Part shown: in pieces, positions 16,901 through 23,769 of the stretch
Layout of the letters: each line of letters starts with the position of its first letter
How positions within the stretch are numbered: position 1 is the stretch's first letter
Virus record (IMG/VR): IMGVR_UViG_3300035698_001799
Span: 1 to 33,246 of that record
Direction: 5' to 3' (one strand)
From: a virus
DNA: 33,246 nucleotides
Program-made: the position numbers and the translations under genes
Notes under the pieces: model-generated
What the model saw: only the letters and a program-made list of their open reading frames with translations
The model's database searches: none
What the model was told of the DNA's origin: nothing

Positions 16901-17704
16901 ACCGGTTTCTTCCATTCCTATTGCTTGTAGGCTGTATGATGGCATCTTTTTATAAACGAAATTCTTATACAGATCCTGACCATCCAAGATAGATATTCCT
17001 GCTATCTCATAACCGCCGCCCTGAATATGATATCCTGCTGTTTGTGATTTCTCTTTGTAGATATTAACAGGCGACAATGATTTTTCTATACCAAGTCTTT
17101 TACATCTATTAATGATATAAGGAAAATCGAACAAACGACTATACCATCCAGTAGCAATATCAACCTTCTTCTTTCTAAACAGATCTATAAATCTTTCAAT
17201 CAAATGAACTTCATCAGGACAATAATAATAATTTTTAACTATATCACTCTTGCCATTATAAGGACGCAAACCAAATGTATGCATACTATTATCTTGTGAA
17301 AAATGTACACTAATCAAATTGATAGGATATTTAGCTTGAGCGGGATGAGGAAATTCGTTTTCTGCTTCAACCTCAATATCAATTGTACAAACCTGAAAAT
17401 TATTAATGTCTGGTTTAATATCTTGGGCGCCGTATCTTTTGTGTAGGAATTTAACATCTTCAGCAAGGTTAGCTTCACAAGTTTTGATTCCTTGTTTGCT
17501 AGCTTGCCTCATATCTTTTCTTGTTTTAGCTCGTCTTTGTACTACAGGATTGCCCCAGATATCTTTTGTTTCAGATCCCTTGTTTGGGTCTGGTACATAA
17601 TATTCATTGGCTGCTTTGGTTTCAACTCTTTTATTTTTACCGTCAACAGTTTCCCAAAGAAATATTTTGCCTGTCTTATTATTGTAATATATTTTTCTAT
17701 ACAT
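13958..17704 (-). CDS. 43: Family B DNA polymerase gp43 with intein in motif B
   Basis: The 1248-residue precursor contains a 398-residue intein, so the mature enzyme is about 850 residues (T4 gp43 is 898). The 3'-5' exonuclease motifs are TIDIEVEAE, GWYSRLFDFPYI and YNVQDVLLV. Polymerase motif A is YDVTSLYPF. Motif B is KVRKIIIN|SVYGCLG, split by the intein. Motif C is LIDTDSNYI. All catalytic Asp residues are present. Its TAATG start overlaps the DHH gene stop, and uvsX follows 11 bases downstream. Without splicing, the conserved Lys and Tyr of motif B would be separated and polymerisation should fail. Confidence 0.95.
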   Translation of the reverse strand: MYRKIYYNNKTGKIFLWETVDGKNKRVETKAANEYYVPDPNKGSETKDIWGNPVVQRRAKTRKDMRQASKQGIKTCEANLAEDVKFLHKRYGAQDIKPDINNFQVCTIDIEVEAENEFPHPAQAKYPINLISVHFSQDNSMHTFGLRPYNGKSDIVKNYYYCPDEVHLIERFIDLFRKKKVDIATGWYSRLFDFPYIINRCKRLGIEKSLSPVNIYKEKSQTAGYHIQGGGYEIAGISILDGQDLYKNFVYKKMPSYSLQAIGMEETGHGKLDYEGTINDAWRVDWDGFVEYNVQDVLLVIEIEKVKKHIELALSICYQALIPFERVFSSISLISGYMLRYFRRNNIVFPDLTLGTEGTYPGAYCMAKPGWYRHLISYDVTSLYPFMIMQYNISPETLVKEPTDMSKVFETPIPGLFYDNTKKGVLPQIVEEVFNDRVVFKLKKSVANELTKGADPEEIAKTYNTDLEFVTMVQDELRYKDTSVKYYDSQQKVRKIIINCFHEETDILTTTGIKKIKDIKVGELVYSINKETNDLEIKPVEKTYEYDYNGEMHRIKNTKVDVCVTPEHKMLIQNSDKIETKPAKDFVNRCYNLIPVHNRSLNNSSEFIFLSDFIDLYNYDGLIEYNENDLRYVKNKLPFVNLKQNHNRKQMAFINEQLTKEMIKEIYDNGYKVFLRSKRNKQRCNIIEARVNNKTFSKFIGYYLSEGSAYESNTKIYKTTKRGLTKRINISQYKNVHPLIYNKILKVMNEIFYNKVSVNNKGINSCSDVMFEIIKKYFGVKYDKKIHPVMFGILNKVELFKTMYEGDGTKKQLRYNISTKCEQLFQDFIKLVIEMGYAPRYHIDSGCYRICWNKIHFKVRKHSCTKEFHKGKVYNLTVKDNHTVYVGNNGKFMWTGQSVYGCLGNRYFPFYNLDNARAITLGGQDLIKYLSNTVNRYLKENWVQLATKLYPNIKSIKPLEKDMVVLIDTDSNYICLDELRKSLGLEFKTTKEFRLWANDLDKRFFNKFWKKIIGIYAKKYEVPNIINFKREKIIDKKIILAKKKYVDMVIEDEDDVFDIPKMDVTGVETVRTSTPTFCRKKLKEVISGIFELHDKKHTIKQLKEIRKEFDKSSIEDIATPKGISEYTKWAQPISHYVERGITYKLKTPIHAKASIVYNYIIDTKKLKLQPVANGSKVKYIYISDINEYNTNVVGFLGNYPKEFNDYFKIDIDLQWEKSFENIIQRFFDVLDWGDIKLEENALSQFIQF
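15014..16207 (-). mobile_element. Intein with LAGLIDADG endonuclease in DNA polymerase
   Basis: It spans 398 residues from CFHEETDILT to FMWTGQ and is followed by Ser in SVYGCLG. Block B is VTPEHKM. The LAGLIDADG-type helices are FIGYYLSEG and LFKTMYEGDG, the first divergent. Block F is VYNLTVKDNHTVYV. The terminal residue is Gln preceded by Gly, instead of His-Asn; Gln-ending inteins are known to splice in some cases. Confidence 0.9.
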
Positions 17705-18597
17705 TAATTACATACCATATATTCTTTAGAAATAATCGTTTCAATCACATCTACCTTTCTTTCAAAATCTTTACCATCAATAATAGTCATCCCAGCAGAC
17801 TTAGCATGACCGCCGCCCCAACCCTTCTCTTTTAAATAAGATCCTAGGTCAAAACTTTCTATTTGATGTCTGACACTAATGCTACCGTTCCATGGATTTT
17901 TAATAAACACAATCTCCATATCTTCTTCCTTCATTAACTTAGAAGCTATTTCGTTCATAAAATGGTTCGCCTGTATAATACATCCTGGAACAATTCTCAT
18001 ATCTTGTACTTCTAAATTATTCCACAATCTATTAAATGTTTCTCTTCTTTTTTTGAGCCATGTTATTTCTTCGTCTGTGAATCTTGTTCTTCCATCAAAA
18101 AATAGTTTTCTAAACTTAGCGGGACGACACTTGTAAAACATAATATCATTCATAAATTTACTCTTGCCATTATGTAATGTATAGGTATCGTAATCATTGG
18201 TGAGATATACTAATTGATATAAGTGTGGGAGTTTAATTGCATACAAATTCTCAATATATTTTAATGTCAACTTAGATGCACACATATCTTCTTTAGATGT
18301 TATGAATCTCATTTCAGATGGATTGTGTAATGCTTTAGCCGACGCATGATGATCGATTATTATTAGATTAGGAATCGTACCTATTATATGATGGTCGTCT
18401 GGTACAATATCTGTTAGGTATATGTAATCATAATCATTATAATTTACAGCCCTTAAAATATTATCTATGTTACGGTACGATGCATTGATGTATTCTATAT
18501 CTTCATAAACATGTCCCAAAATGATTTGTACCACTGTCCCGTCCAGATCATTGTGTGATATTGATAATATTTTACTATCTCTAGGTATAATTTTCAT
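17704..18597 (-). CDS. DHH-family phosphoesterase
   Basis: The 297-residue protein has the DHH signature IIIDHHAS, an N-terminal SHNDLDGTV metal-binding motif, a second Asp motif YLTDIVPDD, and the C-terminal DHHA1 motif GWGGGHAKSAG. The family includes oligoribonuclease NrnA and RecJ-like nucleases. A role in degrading short RNAs or trimming nucleic acids during infection is reasonable but not demonstrated. The start is ATG 18597, after TTGGAGAG; a TTG four codons earlier lies inside that ribosome binding site. It is the first gene behind the promoter at 18644-18672 and is followed directly by DNA polymerase. Confidence 0.88.
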   Translation of the reverse strand: MKIIPRDSKILSISHNDLDGTVVQIILGHVYEDIEYINASYRNIDNILRAVNYNDYDYIYLTDIVPDDHHIIGTIPNLIIIDHHASAKALHNPSEMRFITSKEDMCASKLTLKYIENLYAIKLPHLYQLVYLTNDYDTYTLHNGKSKFMNDIMFYKCRPAKFRKLFFDGRTRFTDEEITWLKKRRETFNRLWNNLEVQDMRIVPGCIIQANHFMNEIASKLMKEEDMEIVFIKNPWNGSISVRHQIESFDLGSYLKEKGWGGGHAKSAGMTIIDGKDFERKVDVIETIISKEYMVCN

Positions 18598-18643
18598 TAA
18601 GCTCTCCAATGATTTACAAATGGTAATTTTAAACTACGAATAC

Positions 18644-18672
18644 AATATAGCATCATTGTGGATGTTTGTCAA
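18644..18672 (-). promoter_or_regulatory. Sigma-70-like promoter for the DHH-polymerase-uvsX operon
   Basis: On the minus strand TTGACA (18672-18667), a 17-base spacer ending in TGC, and TATATT (18649-18644) lie in the gap between the glycosyltransferase and the DHH gene. The -10 and its flank (GATGCTATATT) are the same as in the gp32 promoter. Confidence 0.85.
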
Positions 18673-18698
18673 TAGTTAATTTACATAAGGGGAACTGT

Positions 18699-19886
18699 TT
18701 ATAATATTTCGCTCATCATATTAACATACTTTTTGCTTTCCGTATATCTTCCGGTTGTTGCCATCATTTTATATTGTTTGGCAATCGTTTTATTAAATAT
18801 ATCTGGCTCTGTATATTTCTTAAATAACTTATCGATTTCTTTTACTGTAATGTTATCTGAAACCTTTACAAAATTATTATCATAAGGAGAAATCATACCG
18901 TTGTCAAATATCGTACCGATACTGATGGCACCTATTGCTGAATATTCTACAAACTTCAAATCTGATTTAGAGCTCGAGAAATGATTTTGTACCAATGGAG
19001 ATAAACCAAAGTCCGGCCTGAACTTTTTAATTGGAAGATGATATTGATAACTATTCACCCAAGGAACGATTTTAATTTTATTCGCTATTGGTTGAAAGAA
19101 CCAAGGCAGGCCACCCATTACACAAAATTCAATCTCATCTTTCATAACAGATTTAATAACCCAATCACACCAAGCATTTTCCCAATCACCCTTCAATTTA
19201 TGTTCATTACTATAATGAGTAGGGGACCCGGTGTATATTACTTTAGGCTTTGTTAGTTTACTTTTTATCTTCTTTCTCTTATGTGGGCCCCAAAGATGTT
19301 TAGCTACCACGTTAGGAACCACTTTAATTTTCTTTTCATCTATTCCGAGACCAACTATATAATCTCCAAGGAATTTGGTACTGACACAAACAATATCCAT
19401 CATCAGCATAATCTCAGTACAAGCTGCTCTTACTGGATCTGATATATTCTTATGACCGAAATTATATTCTGGAATCGCTTCTCCTTCTTCACCACCCTTC
19501 CAAATAAAATCATCAATATCATAAACCATTCTATAACCAAATTTGGGCTGCATGTCTTTATATCTTTTCACTAAAGCTATTTGATTAGGATCCATTGTTC
19601 TTTGAAAAAATATAGTACGGGTTCTCATCAATAGATCTGGTTGCCATAACATCACTGGAGTTAATAACAAATCAAAGTTTCCAGTTTTACCATGAACGGA
19701 ATTGAGATATGTAAATGGTTGTATACATCTAACGTGGCCACAGCCAGCAGTATCAGATCTTATTGCCAATACTATGTTCTTTTTCAATTTTTTTATTTTA
19801 GATTCTTGAGTATGGTCAGCAAATGCTGTATTGGGGCTCAAAATTTGTTGTCTAAAATCTGGTATATTAGACGTTGGTATCTTCAT
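18699..19886 (-). CDS. Glycosyltransferase, GT4-like (GT-B fold)
   Basis: The 395-residue protein looks like a nucleotide-sugar-dependent glycosyltransferase. The middle has YDIDDFIWKG and VCVSTKFLGDYI, then KVVPNVV and a domain-two start KPKVIYTGSP. The C-terminal donor-site region is SSSKSDLKFVEYSAIGAI, with the conserved Glu. The acceptor is unknown; modified phage DNA bases or virion proteins are both possible. It overlaps the upstream GIY-YIG endonuclease gene by 4 bases (ATGA), and AAGGAGGATGAAGA at the end of that gene supplies its ribosome binding site. Confidence 0.82.
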   Translation of the reverse strand: MKIPTSNIPDFRQQILSPNTAFADHTQESKIKKLKKNIVLAIRSDTAGCGHVRCIQPFTYLNSVHGKTGNFDLLLTPVMLWQPDLLMRTRTIFFQRTMDPNQIALVKRYKDMQPKFGYRMVYDIDDFIWKGGEEGEAIPEYNFGHKNISDPVRAACTEIMLMMDIVCVSTKFLGDYIVGLGIDEKKIKVVPNVVAKHLWGPHKRKKIKSKLTKPKVIYTGSPTHYSNEHKLKGDWENAWCDWVIKSVMKDEIEFCVMGGLPWFFQPIANKIKIVPWVNSYQYHLPIKKFRPDFGLSPLVQNHFSSSKSDLKFVEYSAIGAISIGTIFDNGMISPYDNNFVKVSDNITVKEIDKLFKKYTEPDIFNKTIAKQYKMMATTGRYTESKKYVNMMSEIL

Positions 19887-20581
19887 TCTTCATCCTCCTT
19901 CAATTTTCTTGTTATTTTCCAACCCTTATAATTATTATACTTAAAATTAAGATTGTGTTGTTTCCATTTATATTTGTTACAAAAATCTTGTAAATTTTTT
20001 ATATCATTAAAAACTTCTCCATTAGGACTAACAAAATAATAAACATATTTTGTTCTTAATTTACTACTCGCGCCTATTAATTTTAAAGATTCTTTTTTAT
20101 GTTTCTTTCCATAAAATGTATTTTCTTTACCTAGTCTAGTGCCTTTTCTATTTTTACTCCATTTTTCTTTTTGTTTCTCTGAATGATGTTTATTATAAAA
20201 TGTATTATTTTTTCCTGAGCCAATACCTTTTAATGATTTACTTATTTTATTTTTTATTTCTTGAGACCGGTGATTTCCAAAATTTGGATTCTTTTCACCG
20301 AACAAACGAGGGCCCAGGCCGCCTAATGAAATATTATAACCAATATTTGGATCGGTAGCACTTGTTTTAAGTATCCAATAAGTTTCTAATTTAGGAACTT
20401 CAGCAGATGTACAAAATTCCAACGTTTCTCTATCAAAATTATCCTTACCATATTTTTTAATTGCTAATTTAAGAATTGTTCCGGATCCTAAATAACCATC
20501 ATTGGCACTGGTCCAGTGTTGACCAACATAAATCTTTTCGTTAATTAAATTTGTAGTTTTGTAAATAATATATGTACTCAT
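19883..20581 (-). CDS. GIY-YIG homing endonuclease (Seg-like)
   Basis: The 232-residue free-standing endonuclease has the GIY-YIG domain at its N-terminus (YIIYKTTNLINEKIYVGQ), three NUMOD3-like DNA-binding repeats (GEKNPNFGNH, GKNNTFYNKH, GKENTFYGKKH) and a C-terminal helix-turn-helix-like module (NIKNLQDFC-type, FKYNNYKGWKI). Enzymes of this type spread their own gene into related genomes. The start at 20581 has GGAGGTATCTTATG. An ACCTC five-base complement lies 19 bases upstream and could pair with GAGGT. A late promoter is about 95 bases upstream. Its last codons encode KLKEDEE, the same as the end of the 83-residue ORF at 20995. Confidence 0.9.
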   Translation of the reverse strand: MSTYIIYKTTNLINEKIYVGQHWTSANDGYLGSGTILKLAIKKYGKDNFDRETLEFCTSAEVPKLETYWILKTSATDPNIGYNISLGGLGPRLFGEKNPNFGNHRSQEIKNKISKSLKGIGSGKNNTFYNKHHSEKQKEKWSKNRKGTRLGKENTFYGKKHKKESLKLIGASSKLRTKYVYYFVSPNGEVFNDIKNLQDFCNKYKWKQHNLNFKYNNYKGWKITRKLKEDEE

Positions 20582-20674
20582 AAGATACCTCCAGTAAGGT
20601 TTAAATGTTAGAGGTTGAAGTAATCTTTGTACTGGCAAAGAAACCGTGCCCGGCTGTCCTTCGTACCCTATAAG

Positions 20675-20682
20675 TATTTATA
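20675..20682 (-). promoter_or_regulatory. T4-type late promoter upstream of the GIY-YIG gene
   Basis: The minus strand reads TATAAATA between the 102-residue ORF and the endonuclease gene. It matches the -10 recognised by gp55-type late sigma factors, and a gp55-like gene is present at 23354. Late expression is typical of T4 homing endonucleases. Confidence 0.6.
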
Positions 20683-20689
20683 TATTCCA

Positions 20690-20998
20690 CTATTCATCTC
20701 CTTTCCACATACTAACACCGACAATATGTTCGTTATCATCAACATCAAATGCCATACGTTCTCCAATTAAAACATCTGTGATTGTTGCAATAATAGAAAA
20801 GGTGGTCATGCAATGACCCTTTGAGGCATCATCATAATCAATAGGTCTGATACCAATCCTATCGTCTTCTTGTTCTATTATAACTAAAGAATCTTTTTCC
20901 TTCTCTTTAATTGTATTATTAATATCAGACCATTTTATTGGCTCTGATGCTTTTATCATTTTGTTTAATACACCAATTAGTTCTTTTGCTTTGCTCAT
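20690..20998 (-). CDS. Unknown 102-residue protein
   Basis: I do not recognise this protein. It is compact, with a helical N-terminus (KELIGVLNKMIKAS), a segment PIKWSDINNTI faintly like the W-N-N-L motif of nearby small ORFs, and a beta-rich acidic C-terminal half (ITDVLIGERMAFDVDDNEHI). Its ATG overlaps the stop of the 83-residue ORF by 4 bases, with AAAGGAGGATGAAGA as a strong ribosome binding site, so it is a real member of the operon. Confidence 0.7.
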   Translation of the reverse strand: MSKAKELIGVLNKMIKASEPIKWSDINNTIKEKEKDSLVIIEQEDDRIGIRPIDYDDASKGHCMTTFSIIATITDVLIGERMAFDVDDNEHIVGVSMWKGDE

Positions 20999-21246
20999 TC
21001 TTCATCCTCCTTTAATTTTTGTTTCCATTTAGCGATCACGTCATACATTCCTTCTTTAAATTTATCAGAATGTATGATATCTATTACATGATTATCATAT
21101 TTTGCTTGATCTTCTGCCTCGCCCATCATATCATGAAGAATTCTTTCATCTTCTTCTTCGTGCCATGCGGCTATCGGATCACATAATCTTTCTGCATCTT
21201 TCTTCTTAAAAATATAAGGCTTCTTTTTATTTCTCTTCTTCATCAT
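20995..21246 (-). CDS. Unknown 83-residue charged protein
   Basis: The protein is highly charged, starts with a basic run (MMKKRNKKKPYIFKKKD), has a central acidic helix (WHEEEDERILHDMMGEAED) and ends KLKEDEE. It has ATGA-type overlaps with both neighbours. Either of the two adjacent ATG codons could be the start. No family is recognised. Confidence 0.65.
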   Translation of the reverse strand: MMKKRNKKKPYIFKKKDAERLCDPIAAWHEEEDERILHDMMGEAEDQAKYDNHVIDIIHSDKFKEGMYDVIAKWKQKLKEDEE

Positions 21247-21395
21247 TGACCACCATTATAAGAAACCATTTTACGTTGTTGTATATGCTTTTTCATTTCG
21301 AAAGATGCTTTAATAATCAAATCAATTATAGATTCTAAATTATTCCAATTAATAATTTCCATCATTGGTACTTCTATTTTATGAACCTTTGTCAT
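21243..21395 (-). CDS. Small 50-residue protein of the IIdWnNLe family
   Basis: This small ORF begins MTKVHKIEVPMMEIINWNNL and ends in a TGA overlapping the next ATG. It has a good ribosome binding site (AAAGGA, 9 bases upstream). The segment EIINWNNLES recurs as EIIDWNNLEP in the 46-residue ORF at 22171 and as KIIDWKNLAE in the 234-residue ORF at 21470, so these are paralogues. The bases just upstream are a decayed copy of the gp47 gene end, which indicates a local duplication. Confidence 0.7.
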   Translation of the reverse strand: MTKVHKIEVPMMEIINWNNLESIIDLIIKASFEMKKHIQQRKMVSYNGGQ

Positions 21396-21434
21396 TTATA
21401 AATTTCCTTTAGCGTCATTATATATTCCTAAAGT
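21396..21434 (-). repeat. Diverged duplicate of the 3' end of the gp47 gene
   Basis: The minus strand encodes LGIYNDAKGNL followed by a stop and then ATG, matching the true gp47 end (LYNDAKGDL, stop, ATG) at 22309-22350. The TCATTATATA stretch and the start-codon flank are identical, and in total roughly four fifths of about 40 bases match. It lies outside any ORF with a start and appears to be a leftover of tandem duplication. Confidence 0.75.
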
Positions 21435-21458
21435 GCAATGTTGCCAACATAGGAATAT
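21422..21458. repeat. Nested inverted repeat downstream of the 234-residue ORF
   Basis: The outer arms ATATTCCTA and TAGGAATAT are perfect 9-base complements. They enclose a second inverted repeat, TGTTG-C-CAACA. It lies in the only gap in this small-ORF cluster. There is no U-run, so it is not an obvious intrinsic terminator; a transcript-processing site or the scar of an insertion are possibilities. Confidence 0.55.
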
Positions 21459-21469
21459 TATTTGTTTTC

Positions 21470-22174
21470 TTAACTTATAATAAAATAATAACTATCTATT
21501 ACATTTCCATCTCTTAGTAAGACATACCCATCCCTATAAGATAATGATCCGGGGCCATAGATATCACCAGATGCTACTCTCACCTCATCGGTTGGTAGAA
21601 CTGTTGCATTTTTGAACGTTTCTGTCATTTTCTCAAAAGACATTTCAACAACCTGTTTGACAATAGTTTCTTTAAAATTTGCATTTTCTAATTTATGTAA
21701 TATTTCAGTGCTAGTTTTGTGATCGCTATTTTTCATAGTACCAATAATAATTTTCTTAAGTTTTTCTCTTTCTACTTCAGTTTCTGTAGTATGCTTTTTA
21801 TTATTTTTTAACACTTTTAAATGCACAGCTCTTTTTATATTCCAATCCAAGAATGTTTCTAATTTATCCCAGCTAACAATTTTCATGGGCGGCATTATTG
21901 TTTCATCAATGGTACTTTCTTTTATTATTTTCTTTTCTCTTTTTTTAAATTCACACTGATATTGTGTCATTACATATTGTTTATAATACTGTAGCGCTCT
22001 ATCTACTTCTCCTCCAACATTAAGTCTAATAGCATTGGCATCTAATAACGCTTCAATATCTATATTTAAACTAACAATCATTCCAGATCTATCAACCATA
22101 CTATCAGACTCTGCTAAATTCTTCCAATCAATTATCTTAAAGGGGAGAACATGTATTTTATGATCCTTTGTCAT
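21470..22174 (-). CDS. Unknown 234-residue protein with two copies of the IIdWnNLe motif
   Basis: Its N-terminus (MTKDHKIHVLPFKIIDWKNL) resembles the starts of the 50- and 46-residue ORFs beside it, and a second copy of the motif appears internally (MKIVSWDKLETFLDW, about residue 95). Between and after the copies it is helical and Lys/Glu-rich, and the C-terminal 40 residues are beta-like (SGDIYGPGSLSYRDGYVLL). It looks like a fused or expanded member of the small-protein family. Function is unknown. The start overlaps the upstream ORF by 4 bases. Confidence 0.75.
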   Translation of the reverse strand: MTKDHKIHVLPFKIIDWKNLAESDSMVDRSGMIVSLNIDIEALLDANAIRLNVGGEVDRALQYYKQYVMTQYQCEFKKREKKIIKESTIDETIMPPMKIVSWDKLETFLDWNIKRAVHLKVLKNNKKHTTETEVEREKLKKIIIGTMKNSDHKTSTEILHKLENANFKETIVKQVVEMSFEKMTETFKNATVLPTDEVRVASGDIYGPGSLSYRDGYVLLRDGNVIDSYYFIIS

Positions 22175-22311
22175 TTAAATAGTCTCCTCTTTAATTTTTT
22201 AACTCTTTTAAAAATATCTTCAAAAGCAATAACCTTTTCAAACAACGGATCGAGAATTGGTTCTAAATTATTCCAATCTATTATTTCGGTTGTAACAACT
22301 TTTATTTTCAT
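22171..22311 (-). CDS. Small 46-residue protein of the IIdWnNLe family
   Basis: The ORF starts at the ATG directly after the gp47 stop (TAAATG) and ends in an ATGA overlap with the 234-residue ORF. It contains TTEIIDWNNLEPILDPLF followed by a basic tail (KRVKKLKRRLFK). GGGGAT lies upstream of the start, and GAGGAG at its own 3' end serves the next gene. Perfect packing between two genes and the paralogy with neighbours support that it is translated. Confidence 0.7.
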   Translation of the reverse strand: MKIKVVTTEIIDWNNLEPILDPLFEKVIAFEDIFKRVKKLKRRLFK

Positions 22312-23361
22312 TTACAGATCCCCTTTGGCGTCATTATATAGATCTAAAAGTTTATCATATATTTTATCTTTATCAGCTATACCAAGAGTATCAATATAAT
22401 CTCTCATTAGTTCTTTCATAGAGCCGATGTTATATTCAGTTAAATCTAAACTACCACCGAGCGCAGAACCATTAGCCACAAAAATATTAACAGGCATAGC
22501 AGGGTTCCAAGATTCAATACGCTTAAGATATCTATCGACCTTTCCTTCATTATAAGTATCATCATAATTTAAATGAACATCTACAATATTTCCGTTTACT
22601 GTTTTTTTAGAAAACTTAGCAGGATATTTCAATTTTATATACTTTAGTGATACAGTATTGTTAATGTATTCGTATGTCATATCATCTGTATCTAGTACAA
22701 CGAATCCTCTTTCTTCATCAATATCATTTCTAGACATTTGATAAGGAGCGCCGGTATATACAATTTCAAAATCCCCATTTACTTTTTTATTTCCACGGAT
22801 ATGAAAATGTCCCGTGAATAAATATTTGCATTTGTTTTTAAATGTATTTTCTGATAGACCAGATTGGCTTATTTTAAATTTGTTAAGATTGAATCCTGAT
22901 ATATCAAAATGTCCCATACAAATATCACAGCTTTGTTTTGCAAAATCTTTCATAAATTCATCATGATCTATAATCCAAGGGACCATAACAATGTTCTTAT
23001 CTTTTTCAACTACGGTGGTCATTTTATCGATCACTGTAACGTTCGGGAATGCTATCAATGATTTCAATGAATTGGTTTCGATATTAGAATTGAAATAAGT
23101 ATCATGATTTCCTATTAAGATATATATTTTGAAGCTTTTAAGATCTTCATTAAACAAATCGAAGACAGCATTTTCTATTTTAACATTAATGCTGGTGCGA
23201 TTATCGAACAGATCACCTAAGATATAAATTGTTTTAATTGAGTTTTCTTTAAGATATGGAACGAATTGTTCTTTAAGAAATTTCAAATGGCTATTAAGAA
23301 AAACATCAGAATTTTTTCTAACACCAAAATGTATATCACTAATCAGACAAACTTTATTCAT
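22312..23361 (-). CDS. 47: Recombination nuclease subunit gp47 (Mre11/SbcD-like)
   Basis: The 349-residue metallophosphoesterase shows the Mre11 motifs in order: LISDIHFG, LGDLFDNR, LIGNHDTY, a DHDEF segment, MGHFDISG and FTGHFHIRG. With gp46 it forms the end-processing nuclease for recombination-dependent replication and host DNA breakdown. Length agrees with T4 gp47 (339). I choose ATG 23361, which overlaps the sigma gene by 8 bases, because the motif LISDIHFG should lie at the extreme N-terminus. Its 3' end has been duplicated at 21396-21434. Confidence 0.93.
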   Translation of the reverse strand: MNKVCLISDIHFGVRKNSDVFLNSHLKFLKEQFVPYLKENSIKTIYILGDLFDNRTSINVKIENAVFDLFNEDLKSFKIYILIGNHDTYFNSNIETNSLKSLIAFPNVTVIDKMTTVVEKDKNIVMVPWIIDHDEFMKDFAKQSCDICMGHFDISGFNLNKFKISQSGLSENTFKNKCKYLFTGHFHIRGNKKVNGDFEIVYTGAPYQMSRNDIDEERGFVVLDTDDMTYEYINNTVSLKYIKLKYPAKFSKKTVNGNIVDVHLNYDDTYNEGKVDRYLKRIESWNPAMPVNIFVANGSALGGSLDLTEYNIGSMKELMRDYIDTLGIADKDKIYDKLLDLYNDAKGDL

Positions 23362-23752
23362 ATTTTTTCCCATTCTTTCCAAAAATACTATCAGATTCAA
23401 AGGATGCATTCTCTATATATTCTAATGGAGAAAACATATCATCCCGTTTTTTATAGCCGTTTAGTGTTTGAAGGAATCCATTATAAGCTATTCTTGTGAA
23501 GTAAGCGAACGGGTTTGTCCTTTCGGTATTATATCTATCAACATATTTGCACATAAAGTAAGTAGCTTCAGAGATCATCTCGTCCTTCCGATCTTGTGTA
23601 TAATTTATAAAGCTTCCTTTGTTCAACAAATTCTGTGCAATTAACAGAAATATCTTCCCCAGTTCATTAAATACTTTCCTATCCTTAGTTTCTTTATATT
23701 GAATAATAAGTTCTAGAAATCGTTTATTGTTTACATAATTATTTTTTCCCAC
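23354..23752 (-). CDS. 55: Late-transcription sigma factor, T4 gp55-like
   Basis: The 132-residue protein matches the N-terminal and central parts of T4 gp55: NYVNNKRFLELII near the start, then GSFINYTQDRKDEMISEA and YNTERTNPFAYFTRIAYNGF, which are the sigma region 2-like helices that bind core polymerase and read TATAAATA. It is shorter than T4 gp55 (185), and no clear copy of the hydrophobic clamp-binding tail is visible at its end. Its place between gp46 and gp47 and the TATAAATA sites in the window support the call. Confidence 0.85.
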   Translation of the reverse strand: MGKNNYVNNKRFLELIIQYKETKDRKVFNELGKIFLLIAQNLLNKGSFINYTQDRKDEMISEATYFMCKYVDRYNTERTNPFAYFTRIAYNGFLQTLNGYKKRDDMFSPLEYIENASFESDSIFGKNGKKYE

Positions 23753-23769
23753 AAGATGTTATACTCTCC

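Noticed and set aside
20582-20638. Longer GIY-YIG frame starting at a TTG
   Set aside because: GGAGGT stands directly before ATG 20581, which begins at the GIY domain.
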